DNA of 64,000 nucleotides, from positions 12,320,744-12,384,743 of the forward strand of contig OX637393.1 in NCBI GenBank assembly GCA_951799425.1, in the 5' to 3' direction. Origin of the DNA: Ilex aquifolium. Lineage: Eukaryota; Streptophyta; Magnoliopsida; Aquifoliales; Aquifoliaceae. The notes beneath the pieces are model-generated. The model ran no database searches. It saw only the letters and a program-made list of their open reading frames with translations, and was not told where the DNA came from. The position numbers were made by a program, and so were the translations under genes. Shown piece by piece: positions 24,099 to 36,028 of the stretch; the first letter of the stretch is position 1, and every line of letters begins with the position of its first letter.

Positions 24099-25343
24099 AT
24101 GGTAACAACTCGAAATATGAGCAGAAGCCAAACAAACCTACCACGAATGCAAGATCAGCAGGAAGCCACCAACGGCAGACAACCAGGGAACATCCAGGAG
24201 ACGAATTCCCCCATTAATAACGAGTTGGAGGCCTTTAGCCTCGTCAACCAACGATTACTAAAGGAAAATGCAGAGCTATCAAAGCTCGTACAGCGCCCAC
24301 AGGAGGCACGACCGGCCCAAGAAGGCCAGAATAACCCCCCTTACAGGGAACGGCGACACTGGGACCCCCTCAGAGAGGTCGACGAAGGAGGAGAAAGCAG
24401 CCAGACAAGGGGGCATGCTCCTTATGTGCCCCCTAGGAATGGCCATAACGACGAGATGCAAAGTCAGAACGACGGGGGCGATAGGGATGATTCTTTCCCT
24501 TATCCGCCAGACAGGAAAGAGCAGCGCTGGGAGCAACGCTTCAAAGACATCCAACAAGAGCTCAGCCACATGAAGGAGGCTGTAAGGAGTAAAGCTCCGG
24601 TTACAATGGATGTCTTGGTTCAGCAAACCGAGTCCCCATTCACCACGGGGGTGCTGCACTTCCCTCTCCCACCGAAGTTCAGGATGCCTCAAATAGAGGT
24701 CTTTGATGGGTCTAAAGATCCCGTAGATCATCTCAACACTTACAAAAACCAGATGGAACTACATGGATACCAGGATCCCGTACGCTGCAGAGCTTTTGCC
24801 ATCACGTTAAAAGGCTCTGCCCTAGCCTGGTTTCACAGGCTCCCACCAGCCTCGATCTCATCCTTTAGAGAGCTCTCCATAGCTTTTGTATCTCACTTTA
24901 TAGGAGCTCGGATATACAGAAAGCCGAGCTACCACCTGTTGAATGTAAAACAGGGACCCAACGAGAACCTACGGTCTTATGTCCAAAAGTTCAATTCAGA
25001 ATCCCTGAAGGTAGATATTCCAGATGAGAAGTTTGCTATCACTGCTTTCATTGCTGGATTAGGAGTGCAATCGAAAGATTTGATATTTTCTATATTAAAG
25101 AACCCGCAAGCAAGCATGACAGAGGTGCTGGCTAAAGCAGAAAAGTATATTAATGGCGAGGAAGCCCTTCTCTCAAAGGTAGGGAGCTCATCCTCACAGA
25201 AGGAAAAAGTGAAGGAAGAAAATAAGAGGGATCGAAATCTTAGGAAAGAAAGAGGACGAGATAGGTCCCCAAGAAGAGACAGAGATCGCTCCCCCAAGAG
25301 AAGGGAAGATGTCAGAGAACAAGACGAGCTCTTCAGCTCATAA
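24099..25343 (+). CDS. Gag protein of the gag-only retrotransposon
   Basis: The intact 414-residue ORF starts 41 bases after the PBS. Residues 1-150 are polar, with a likely coiled coil around 40-65 (NELEAFSLVNQRLLKENAEL). Residues about 190-345 form a retrotransposon gag (capsid) domain, with FDGSKDPVDHLNTY, GSALAWFHRLP and RSYVQKFNSE. The C terminus, about 365-410, is Arg/Lys/Asp-rich (RDRSPRRDRDRSPKR), a likely nucleic-acid-binding tail standing in for the zinc knuckle, which is absent. Gag forms the cytoplasmic particle that packages element RNA. The ORF ends within the first unit of the following minisatellite, which supplies the last residues DELFSS and the stop. That it is intact in an element without pol suggests recent use or youth. 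Expression is not shown. Confidence 0.9.
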   Translation: MVTTRNMSRSQTNLPRMQDQQEATNGRQPGNIQETNSPINNELEAFSLVNQRLLKENAELSKLVQRPQEARPAQEGQNNPPYRERRHWDPLREVDEGGESSQTRGHAPYVPPRNGHNDEMQSQNDGGDRDDSFPYPPDRKEQRWEQRFKDIQQELSHMKEAVRSKAPVTMDVLVQQTESPFTTGVLHFPLPPKFRMPQIEVFDGSKDPVDHLNTYKNQMELHGYQDPVRCRAFAITLKGSALAWFHRLPPASISSFRELSIAFVSHFIGARIYRKPSYHLLNVKQGPNENLRSYVQKFNSESLKVDIPDEKFAITAFIAGLGVQSKDLIFSILKNPQASMTEVLAKAEKYINGEEALLSKVGSSSSQKEKVKEENKRDRNLRKERGRDRSPRRDRDRSPKRREDVREQDELFSS

Positions 25344-26060
25344 ACATCCGATGAGCTCTTCAGCTCATAAACTCAAGATGAGCTCTTTTGCTCATAAACT
25401 CAAGATGAGCTCTTCAGCTCATAAATTGAAGATGAGCTATTCAGCTCATAAACTCAAGATGAGCTCTTCAGCTTATAAACATCTGATGAGCTCTTCAGCT
25501 CGTAAATTTAAGATGAACTCTTCAGCTCGTAAATTTAAGATGAGCTCTTCAGCTCATAAATTCAAGATGAGCTCTTCAGTTCATAACTTGAGCCGAGCAG
25601 CTCACGATGAACTCTTCAGTTCATAACTTGAGCCACGCAACTCACAATGAACTCTTCAGTTCATAACTTGAGCCACGCAGCTCACGATGAACTATTCAGT
25701 TCATAATTTGAGCCAAACAGCTCACGATGAACTCTTCAGTTCATAACTTGAGTCACGCAGCTCACGATGAACTATTCAGTTCATAACTTGAGCCAAACAG
25801 CTCACGATGAACTCTTCAGTTCATAACTTGAGTCACGCAGCTCACGATGAACTATTCAGTTCATAACTTGAGCCAAGCAGCTCACGATGAACTCTTTAGT
25901 TCATAACTTGAGCCACGCAGCTCACGATGAACTATTCAGTTCATAACTTGAGCCAAGCAGCTCACGCTGAACTCTTCAGCTCATAATATGAGCCACGTAG
26001 CTCACGCTGAACTATTCAGTTCATGATATGAGCAACACAGCCCACGAAGAACTTCAATAG
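25318..26060 (+). repeat. Two-part minisatellite after gag, units 27 and 40 bp
   Basis: 25318-25580 is about nine copies of a 27-bp unit, GATGAGCTCTTCAGCTCATA plus ~7 bases. From about 25585 to 26030 it passes into about eleven copies of a 40-bp unit with GAGCCACGCAGCTCACGATG and AACTCTTCAGTTCATAA. Units contain the palindrome-like GAGCT...AGCTC, so the transcript could fold into repeated hairpins. Another frame stays open across the 27-bp units (repeat MSSSAHKLK) only because 27 is a multiple of three. Confidence 0.9.
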
Positions 26061-26320
26061 TTCAGAAAAGAGCCTAGGAGCTCGGAATGGGCTATTTAAT
26101 TCCTAAAAAAGAGCTCGGCAGCTCATAAAGTCAATAATTTTGCTTTAAGAAGCACTGAAGTACTTCTCGAAGCAATGGGAACTCGGCAACCGTAGGAAAA
26201 ACATCAGCTCTCTGCACCTCGAGCTCATGTAAATCGAGGTCGATGTGCGGAAGTCTATCTCAATTCAGCATCAACTCAGCCCCTGCCCAAGCTCACTTGG
26301 GCCAAGGGCTGGGGGGCAAC

Positions 26321-26907
26321 TGATGATACCTAGAAAAAAGCTCTAAGTATGAGCTCGGACGTTTAAGGTCAGACAAGGAGGTCAGACACAGTAACCAGGG
26401 CTCCGCAATCCAGACCTCAAGCTCTGCTCAAAGAAAACAAACGGGAAATTGAAAAGGAAACAGCTGGCTGGTGAATGACATCCTCAAAGCAATGGAAAGC
26501 TAGAATCAAAGCACAAAACTCTCAACTAACCAAGATTCTCTCCCAAAAATCAAGGAAGATCCCACGGATGAAGGGTAAAGATCTCGGTAAAAATCCCTTA
26601 GAGATAGGAATTACACTATAAATATTGTACATCGCCTCAATCAAGGGGGCAGAGAACCCTATTGGCATCCAAGGCATCCTGTAAAATATTTTTGAGAGAT
26701 ATACAAATCTTAGGAGCAAGAGACTCCATTGAAGAGTGGACTAGCCGAACTCTCAAGCTGGTGAACCACTATATTTTATTATGTTGCACACACCACACCT
26801 CAGATAACTAGAGCACTCACACACAATTTTATGAGTCTCGTAGCTCAGATCCATCCCATACCATTGAACCCAAACTCATTGCTCATTCGTGTAAAATTAC
26901 ACCATCA
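26321..26907 (+). repeat. 3' LTR of the gag-only element
   Basis: Same length as the 5' LTR (587 bp), with five substitutions. The polypurine tract ends just before it and ATATC follows it. Confidence 0.92.
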
Positions 26908-27662
26908 ATATCCAATCCACTCCAACCATGCCAAACACACCCACTAATATACGTGAGTCCCGGACAAAGCTGCTTTAGACCAGTATTTATGTGTTCTTAT
27001 TATAACCTCCTAATAAACGTGAGCCCGAGAAGGCCATTTGGCTTGGATTTTCGAGTCGCTTTTGTTAGTTAAATGGGGAGGTATTATGCATAGTTATTTT
27101 AGAATAATATTTATGTGTTCTTATTACAACCAACTCTGTTTTTGGTATCATTATAAAAATTATTGTACAATTATTCTAATTTCCTGAACAGTCTCCAACC
27201 CCTTGCATCCACACGTTCAGCTAAGCAGAAATTTATTGGATTCATATCGAAAGCAGTGATAACAAGTAACCTGCAATCACTCACTAAACACATATATCAG
27301 TAAAACGTGGGAGATGCCGCAAGGATTGATTTAAATTTATAGTTCGTCAAGGTTCAACCTCACACTGTTAGACTATCCAATCGGGTTCACAGTCATAAAT
27401 GTTTCAATCAACAAATTGTGTAAGAGCAATGCTATTGGAACTTATTTGGAGATCTAATTTAAGTACTTAATGCATTGTGACATTTGAATTAGCAATGAGA
27501 TCACACCATGAATGAAATATACTATCAATTTAATAGTCATAATGCGTTAAATCTCGAAACTGAATATCTAAATTAGGAAGAAGTAATATCAGTTATGTAC
27601 GGGACGATCCAACATAACTGGAGTTCTTAGGCGAAAATGTTAATTGGCGCCTTGTTAATATT

Positions 27663-27722
<60 letters not shown>

Positions 27723-28267
27723 AATACATCCATTTGAAAGTATTTTTTTTTATTTTTTGTGATTTAAAAATATTTTTAATAAATAATACAACTAATTCAC
27801 TTAAATTTTCTTTTGACATAATAAATAAAGATGAGATTTTGTCGATTTAAATTTTAAAAACTTCTCGCTGGAAAAAGAAAAGCCATTAGCAATATTATTA
27901 ATAATATTCTACAAATTCAAAATATTTTTAAAAAAGAATATAATTGTTTTATATAAATTAGTGTTTAACTGTTATTTTCAGACCGTAAAAGTTAAGGTAA
28001 TTCTGCACCAAATTTGTGTATTAAAACTTGTATTAAATTAATTGTGGTTGTTGGATAAATGATGGACCTCACTGATATAATGCTGCAATGATTTGATACA
28101 AATTTTAATACATATTTTTTGTGCATATAACATTATTCAATAGTTCAGTTAGATTTGGTGATGTGTGTTGAGAGAGAGAGTACCGTATACGATAAAGAGA
28201 GACGGTAAGGAATAATAGGAGAGAGAGAGAGAGTACCGTATACGATAAAGAGAGACGGTAAGGAATA

Positions 28268-28301
<34 letters not shown>

Positions 28302-29660
28302 ATGCAATCAGTTGCGTATTGCAGGCTCTTGGCTTCGCTTGGAACATACTTTTTAGGTGTGGTCAAATATGGCATTGGGGTCAATTAGGGTGTAATAACT
28401 AATTTTAGGCCTTTTGTATTAATCCAGTTGGCAGATGTATTGGGGCCTAAACTTTTTACAAAAACTGGGGCCCTACGCAGCGACCTAAGTGGTCTAGGCC
28501 TAGTGTCGACCCTGATTTTGTAATATGGTGTAACTAACAATTTAATCTATATTTATATTATTTATAAATATTAGTATCTATAAAAAAAATTTGATTTCTT
28601 ATTTTATTCTTAATTATTATAATAAAATCAATTATACCAATATATATACTTTCATATAATTTTTATTTTTACTCATATTTGACTTTCAACTTATTTTGTA
28701 CTCTTTTATAAGGACTTTTAAATTTTTTTGAACTTATTTATTTCTAGTACAATTACATACAATATGTCTATATTAAGAAATAAAGTCCTTAATATGTTAA
28801 AATATTATACACGAGTAGTTACCAGATTGAATACTCAAAAACTTATAGAATAAAATAATAATTAAATTTAACAATAATTAAAATATAGATTAATTATTCA
28901 ACACCTAATTTATTATTTAATTTAATTGCACATATAATTTGAGCTTAGAAAAATATCATTTAAATTTATTTACGTAGAACACACTTCGTGCATTACTAGT
29001 TAATATAAAAAGATAATAATACCTTTCAATTTATTTTCCCAAATAGAAAGATAGATTTATTTTAGATAAGGAAAAACAAAAATACAATAATTTTAAATGG
29101 ATTAAAATCATTTTCATAGGTTTTATATAAATCACATGTTAATAAATTCTCTCTTTCCACCACATGTACACATACAGGCACATAATTTAAGATTAAGTTT
29201 AGGACTCAATAAATTTTTTATTTTATATTTTTACAAAAATCTCTATCAAATTGTGCCCAAAAAGACTGAAAGAGATTCGTTTAGTATCTACCGAGAAAAC
29301 TGAGAAGGAGTTTTATTGAAAGTAATTTTTTAACCAGCATTCTTACAATTTATTGATACTCATGGATGAAATGTCTGGCAGTATTATGTAAGATGTCCTA
29401 TCAACATGTTGTCACATCTATTTTTATTCGCTCCATTCCCATAGTTTATATATAATTATTTGATACATTATATCAATCTTGGAAAATTACCCACACTTAA
29501 GGCTGTCATTATAATCTTATACAACTTAGTTTCTCCTTGACAATGTACAAATTTCTATTTAAACGCATTTACATTCTTCTAAAAAAATTTATTATCTCAC
29601 AAATAATGAGCACTAATTAGCATGTCTTGCACGCGGACTCTTCACTAGTCTTTAAATAAA
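26908..29660. repeat. Intergenic DNA with TA and GA repeats and DNA-transposon debris
   Basis: No gene is seen. (TA)n runs at about 27667-27718. A 53-bp unit containing TACCGTATACGATAAAGAGA is tandemly duplicated (28181 and 28234) between GA tracts, ending in (GA)n at about 28271-28299. 28438-28512 (GGGGCCTAAAC ... CTAGTGTCGACCCTG) resembles a plant hAT end (CAGGG on the minus strand), with no clear partner. The remainder is AT-rich. Confidence 0.55.
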
Positions 29661-29665
29661 AGTAT

Positions 29666-29953
29666 TACAATTATATTATATATATTGTATATATATTATA
29701 TATAACATAGATGACCTCTAACCTATTAATTATTACACCAAGTAAATAGGAATTAGTGCATTAATTTATAACCCCTATCCATTGATATACTGACTTTATT
29801 TTTGTAATTGATGGTCATTATATTTGAGGGCCTATAAAAGCAGACCTTGACTACATTAAGAAATACACAAGTTGATAAACTCTTTCTCTAGAATTTTTAT
29901 ATTCCCTTATCTCTTTACAATTCTCTATTTTATATTCTCTTAGTTTTATAACA
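29666..29953 (+). repeat. 5' LTR of the second copia element (5'-truncated)
   Basis: Aligns with 38017-38310. The first 12 bases seen in the 3' LTR (TGTTATAAATAT) are missing, so the target duplication AGTAT abuts TACAATT directly. TATA-like GGCCTATAAAAGC lies at 29830-29842. Confidence 0.8.
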
Positions 29954-30256
29954 CGTTATCAGCATGAATATCTATTCAACTGGAAAAAAAAAAGAGTCTA
30001 CCTCTTTTATTTATCAAACGTCAAATAGTGATTTGGTTTCATAATCGTTACTTAAGCAAAGCATGAGATAAGTACCTATATGCATTATATTTGTAGATTA
30101 CTTCTCTCATAAATATCTTGCAATTGATGACAAAGACAATCTTTTACTCTGTTTTTTTAGTTCAATGATGAAATATGCATGAATTGGATTTCATAGTTCA
30201 TGAGTACCCATGCCTAATGATATATTAATCGCAAGAACGTGGGTGATGTTACTTTT
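29954..30256 (+). other. PBS and start of the internal region of the second copia element
   Basis: CGTTATCAGCATGA after the LTR resembles the copia PBS ACGTTATCAGCACGA. Following it are short degenerate frames, too decayed to assign residue by residue. Confidence 0.5.
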
Positions 30257-30867
30257 TGATGATGCACAAATTGGTTTTCGTACAAGATCAACAGTCAAGT
30301 ATATAAACGGGTGCAATTAATGAAAAATAATGGCAGATTAATAGCAAAACAGTAAATATGGAGGCAACACAAAGATGTATAGTTGTTTGGTCCGGGTGAC
30401 CTACTCCACTCTCGGAAACAGCAGCGATGGCCGGAGATCATTATTAATGAATAAAGTAATCGGGAGAATTACAGTAGCAAGGGGAAATAAACTTGGTGTA
30501 GAGAGGCAAAGCTCTAGGTGTAATGTGTGTAGGGATCTCAAGGTGTAGAGGCCTCAAAAAGGTGATGCCCCTCTATGTGGAGAGGGCTTACATTATATAG
30601 GTTTGGTAAGACGGTGACGTGAGGGAGATGACTCTACTCTTATGGTAAGTATAATTAAGGTAGGATTGGATTTCCATGAATGCATATCCCGATAGTTTCT
30701 CCCACGTGCTCCTATCTCTCCGGAATTATTGGATCCTGAACTGGGTCGAACTGGGTCGGACTGGCAGAATGGGCCTGGGCCGCCCTTTAGCTGTCTTGGC
30801 CCTTCTTGATTTATTGGACCTGACTCAGTTGGATTTGGGCTCGTCACTTTCTATATTATTTCTAACA
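30257..30867 (-). mobile_element. Probable solo LTR (0.6 kb) nested in the second copia element
   Basis: On the minus strand it starts TGTTAGAAATAATATAG and ends GTGCATCATCA, typical LTR ends, and holds no coding domain. GTTAC before the T-run at 30252 and ATTAC after 30867 form a one-mismatch target duplication if the LTR includes a few extra terminal bases. On that strand a TATA-like CCTATATAATGTAAG lies at about 30602-30588. Confidence 0.6.
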
Positions 30868-31812
30868 ATTACATATGCAACCAAAAATATTGTTTATACT
30901 TGCAGGTTCTGTGATTTACATTATCATTTAGAAAGAACGGATTGTTGTTCGTTGTATTTGTATAATTTCAATGGAATTGTTTTATTTTAAATTTTGAATT
31001 AGACTTTTCTTAGATCCTTGAAGAGATCCACCTTGATCCTATGAACCTTGACAACTTTTTATATTGACAAAAACATAATGAAATGATTATCAGAAACAAC
31101 AATTATTTACCGCCAAAAGCAAAATGAATTCATTGCCATAAATAATGATGAATTTACTGTCCAAAACAAAATGAATCATGTATAGAGAACTGTGCATTAC
31201 TGACATTTTGATGCTATGAATCATTGAAAGAAGGAAATCAACCATTCCTAGAGGATCCCACAAAGATAATGGTTATACTTCACTATCATGCATATTCCTA
31301 AGAATAAAATTGGATAATTTAGAGTAAAGGAACCATTATACAAAACAAATTGAATGAGAGGTACGAGTGATCTAAAGATCGTAATCCTCTCAATAACTTG
31401 ATGCATTTGAGGTAGCAATATCGGCTCAAACATGAATCAGTGAAAAATAAAAAATTCCTAATCAAGTATACATTATTCTTGAAGTGAATGTAAATGGTTA
31501 TGGGCATGATCTTGAAAGAAAAAAAATTCTGCTTGACATATGATAATCATGATTCTTAAAATAATGACACTAAAAATGAAAGTTTCAGAATAACCTATTT
31601 TATGTTGCTAAGAAGGAACTCTATCTTGACGATGTTTTGTAGATCTAGAAAAAATCTACTCAATTTTAAAAGCATACAATCGTAATGGATGTCATATTAT
31701 CCCTTTTATTATTTCAAGCTAGAAACTGATTTTAGAGAAACTTGGTTTTTATATGAGGTTATATTATATCACCATAAGAATAATTAAACTACATGTTGTG
31801 ATGCACCTGAAG

Positions 31813-32352
31813 TTAGCCCTTTCAAAATTCAACACAATACGATTCGATACGAATCATCACTGAGTTAAATGAGTTTGGTTGAGGTCTTATCGGGTTCAAG
31901 TGATAAACGAGTTAATCGCCAAACCCAATTAATAAACGGGTCGTGTTCGGGTGAAATATGTCAACCTGTTTAAATAAAAATAATATAATAATAAATTAAT
32001 AATTATTCAACAAAAAATTTAGCCAGAATAATTTATGTAGTTATTAATTAGATTAGTTTTAAAAAAAAAGTTTAATAATAAATTTTTATAGACTTTTCAA
32101 GTGAAAGAGTCAAACGGATTGCAGATAAAAAGGATTATTGTGTTAACCCGACCCTACCCAACACAACCTGATTTGTTTATTAAACTGGTTAAATAAGTCG
32201 TGTCATGTAACCCTCTTAATAAACGAATCGTGTTTAATTTGAAGATTTTCACCCGTTTACTTAAACTAGTCGTGTACGAGTTTACTGATTTTTCACACGA
32301 ACCCAATTAGACTCGACTCGTAACCGTTTAACCCGACATGGTTGACACCCCT
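31813..32352. mobile_element. Non-autonomous hAT-type element (540 bp)
   Basis: A perfect 8-bp duplication ACCTGAAG (31805-31812 and 32353-32360) flanks imperfect inverted ends, TTAGCCCTTTCAAA and GTTGACACCCCT (AGGGGTGTCAAC on the other strand). The inside repeats AAACGGGTCGTGTTCGGGTG-like words and has no ORF. An 8-bp TSD with AGGGGTGTCAA ends is typical of hAT. Confidence 0.85.
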
Positions 32353-33513
32353 ACCTGAAGTGCTATAACCCAAAATTTTTAAGTTTGACATGCTCATCTC
32401 GGACATCCAAGTTCAACTTTGAATCATTATGAATACACATAAGACCACTAAAGAACCAAAAGATTCTTTTGACATATGATTATTCTTATACTGTTTGCTT
32501 ACAAAATAAATTGGTTACTAAACCATCCCCTTGATAAATGGTGAATTTATATGTGTCCAAGGTTGATATTTGTCAATCAATATTGTTAATATACATTTTT
32601 TTTTTTTTTTGCATATATGTATTGACCATGAGTCTTAGTTTGCATAAATCACCGATATATTTATATTTGATAACAAATAAGTTATAACTCAGGTTGAAAA
32701 ATGTTTCCACGTGTCGGATATATGTGTTATTTTATTGAAATAAATCAAGTTCATTAACTCATTTATTGCTATGTGCTATTTCAATTGAGTTTTGTAAACT
32801 AAAACTATATAAACCTATTATCAATGACGTAGACATGAAAGTTATTGGTTTTAAACTATTTGAAGGATTCAATGGACCTATTTTATAATCACATTAATTT
32901 GAAATTAGTAGAACATTATTTATAATATTAGCGAGTTAAAGTTTTTGAGACTTTATCTGAATGAATAGTTGTCTAAATTCTGTAAATCTATGCTAGAATT
33001 ATTTTTTCATGTATACCTATAATGTGAAGATTTCAACAAGAAATTCTTAATAACCTTATTTGCAATAAATTAGGCCATATTCTAAGGTGAAGGTTATTAT
33101 ATTTCTCTAGTATATGAATAGATACATAAATATTTTATTCTTTCATATTTCATAAACTCCAAAGCAAATGATTGAAGGTACGTTTGAAACGTGAAATACT
33201 TGTCATAGTCATAGACAAGATTCTCTAGAAGAAAAAAAAACACAAGAAATAATACACAAAAAGTTGGCAATCCCGAAGAGGTCACACCCACAAAACGGAC
33301 AATAATCAATCCAAGCTTTCTGTATACACATCCTGAGAAGAGGAGTCTCCTGAAGAGAAATCTTTTGCAGAGAGACAGATACTAAAAAATAATGAGATCT
33401 CAACAAGTTATGTATATACAAAAGAAAAATGAGACACTCTTCCCACAGTTAGGGGGAGAAAATTTATCGCCTAAATAACAATGCGAACTTTCTTACACAC
33501 TTGAAACATGATC

Positions 33514-36028
33514 TATAAAACCCGAGAAAATTTGAACTTTTGTCAAAAAGGGCAAAAAGGTAATTTGTCACTATGGTACAGGTTGTAAACCTGAATTTTT
33601 CTAGAAATCGGATGACGAAACGGACATCACCGTTGGATTCGTCTCGCGAAATCTAGTTACCCTGTCAAATTTCGTTAAATTCCGAGTTAGTCGAATTTTT
33701 CGCGTTTTACGAGGCGGTCGGGCCTCGGGAGACCCAAAAAACGAAAATTCAGAATAAAATTATAAATTTTGGGAAATAATGACGGCAAGTTAAAATAAAA
33801 ATATTCGAGACTTGAACAGGAGCGAAATTTGATCGTTTCGGGGTTAAAACGGACCCGTGAAATAAGGGTCGTGTGGCGCATTGTGGGCCAAGCATTTAAA
33901 GAGTATTTAAAGGGGAGAAAATCAGATTTCTCTCCCCATTTGCTCAGCCGGTTTTAACGTTAGAGGAAGAGAGGGAAAGAGCAAGTCTTCTCCACATTCT
34001 CTCTACGATCTACACCCATTGAGAGCTCAAATCCACTCGGGCCAAGAACAAAAGTTGTTCTCCTCGCCAAGGGCTACAAAACCATACCAAGGAGGTCGGG
34101 TTTTGGAGAGAATCCAAGGACGGGATTTTTGGAGGCTAGGGCTTTGGGATAGGATCGGGTCTTGGAGGCTTCCTACGGTTGTTCTACACGCTACAAGCGG
34201 TAGGGTTCCCTCCTACTAAGGTTTATTCCAAACCTAGGATGTTTTTATGAAATGGGTAGGATGATAGATTGTATATCTCTTGCCTATTGTTGGTAATGTG
34301 TTGAAATGGGTATTGAAATGGGTAAAGGTCAATTCTAATTAGATTGGTAATTAGAAATTTTTAAATGAAATTTCTAGAATTGGGTATATGGGATTGACCC
34401 AATGAAATTCTTGGATTATGTGAATTGTGGGCATGCTATGTGCTTATGTTATGCCATGAGAATTAAAGTGTGTTATTACTTGATTTTGTGATGACATGCT
34501 TGGGTGTTATTCAAGATAATGTTGGTATATGTATACATGTTATAATATATTGACATTGTAGAGAATTATGGAAATTATATGCTTATGATGTAATTTTGCC
34601 ATGAAATATGTAAAATGTGATTGGAATGTTCATGTGTTCCTCATAGCATATTGAACATGGTAATATTGTTGCAATGGAGCATCACATTGCATATGCACGG
34701 GAACATCGCATTTAGTGGGTGTGTGTGCATGGTGGTTGTCTTCACCACGCGTGGTGGATGACGAGTGGACTCGGGTAATATGGGTCGATGACCTAGTCGA
34801 GTCGCATGGTTTATATGTTGATAGGGTTGGGGTAGCAAGAAGGGCTACATTATCCCTCGGGTGAGAGACCCGGTGATTGGATACGCACTCCGTTGGTATA
34901 AGAGCCCATAAAGTGTGTCAGTGTACGCGGAACCGTTGGTGGAAGTCCATAAATTCCGTGTAGGTTGGGTAACCTTTGGTGTGAGTCCATGAACATCCAC
35001 CCCTATATAGACCCTAGAATGAAAGGTCATTTGATGTGCAACATCAATGACAGATTGGTATACATTGGCACTTGCATGTGTAGAGGAGCCGGGAAGGGCT
35101 CGGTTGATATGCATGAGTGGGTCTCACCTCATTCCATAGCATGGCATTGCAAATTCCATCATTGAATATATTTCCTTGCTTGGGATGTTATGAATTGTTG
35201 TTTTGTGGCATGTGAACATTTCATATGCATATAGGTTGGGGAGTAGCCTCACTAGGAGATACCCTATTGAGCGTGGCTCACCCTTTGTGGGAAAAACATT
35301 TCAGGTGTTGGGTTTGCACCGGTGGATGGCTCACTTGGGGAGCATCAAGCATGAAGGGGGCCGACTTGTGGCCTTAATTTTGAGTTGTAAAGTTTTTACC
35401 AAAATTTCCATTTTTGATGTATAAATTATGGGAATTGTTGTAATGGAATTTTTTATAAAGCATGTTATATAGAAAATCCTATTACTCTGGTATTGGATGA
35501 GTTGGGGAAGGTTTGGAATGGATTGAAAATGAAAAATGGAGGAAAAAGGCAAAACTGGACAGAGAGTACCGGTACCCCCTTTCCAGTGGGCTGACAGTAC
35601 CGGTACCGGGTACCGGTACTGAATGGTACCGGTACTGCGTACCGGTACCCCCTTTCCAGTGGGTTGACAGTACCGGTACCGGGTACCGGTACTGTGTACC
35701 GGTACCCCCTTTCTAGTGGGTTGACAGTACCGGTACCGGTACTCTCTTCAAAATTTTCAGATTTTCACACTGCTTCGCCCTATTTTCAATCTACGTTTTC
35801 CTTCCCTCCAATGATGTAAATGGACTATAATGGAGTATAAATCATGGTATATTGAATATTGGTTGAACCCAAACGAATAATCGAATCCGGTTAACAATTG
35901 TGAATTAAGATCCCGGTTAAGGGGATGCTACTACCGTGGTGTTAGGTTGAGTGACATCCACGGGTATTTCCGCGGGTTGACGGGTGGTCAACGGTTAATA
36001 TAGGACCCCCGGAAATTGGGGCGTCACA
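33514..36028 (+). mobile_element. Solo LTR (2.5 kb, probably Ty3/gypsy) nested in the second copia element
   Basis: A perfect 5-bp duplication TGATC (33509-33513 and 36029-36033) brackets a segment that starts TATAAAACCCG (TG changed to TA) and ends GGGGCGTCACA. It has no protein domain. A TATA-like GAGTATTTAAAGGGG lies at about 33900-33914 on plus. The same end sequence, inverted, occurs at 17647, so the two solo LTRs are one family in opposite orientations. Short frames inside, such as 34019-34219, have no recognisable product. Confidence 0.78.
35565..35745. repeat. GTACCGGTAC-rich tandem palindrome cluster
   Basis: The palindrome GTACCGGTAC and its variants occur around ten times in 180 bp, separated by CCCCTTTCCAGTGGG and TGACA spacers. 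The larger unit is about 65 bp and present nearly three times (CCCCTTTCCAGTGGGCTGAC at 35576, TTGAC forms at 35649 and 35706). The rest of the solo LTR is not like this. Confidence 0.85.

Larger units (their letters stand above)
23450..26907 (+). mobile_element. Young gag-only LTR retrotransposon (TR-GAG-like, Ty3/gypsy)
   Basis: Two 587-bp LTRs (23450-24036 and 26321-26907) differ at five positions by my reading, and the element is flanked by a perfect 5-bp TSD, ATATC (23445-23449 and 26908-26912). Inside are a PBS, one intact gag ORF, a minisatellite and a polypurine tract (GGGCTGGGGGGC before 26321). No protease, RT, RNase H or integrase is present, so it must have relied on an autonomous relative. 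Total length is 3458 bp. This layout matches the TR-GAG class described in plants. Confidence 0.92.

Noticed and set aside
25309..25626. Open frame with repeated MSSSAHKLK
   Set aside because: It overlaps gag's end in another frame and is open only because the 27-bp repeat unit is a multiple of three.
27600..28512. A full hAT element ending at 28512
   Set aside because: The right end looks right (CAGGG on the minus strand), but the supposed left end near 27600 does not match it and no 8-bp duplication was found.
34019..34219. 66-codon frame in the solo LTR
   Set aside because: No domain, lies within a non-coding LTR just after its TATA-like box; most likely chance.
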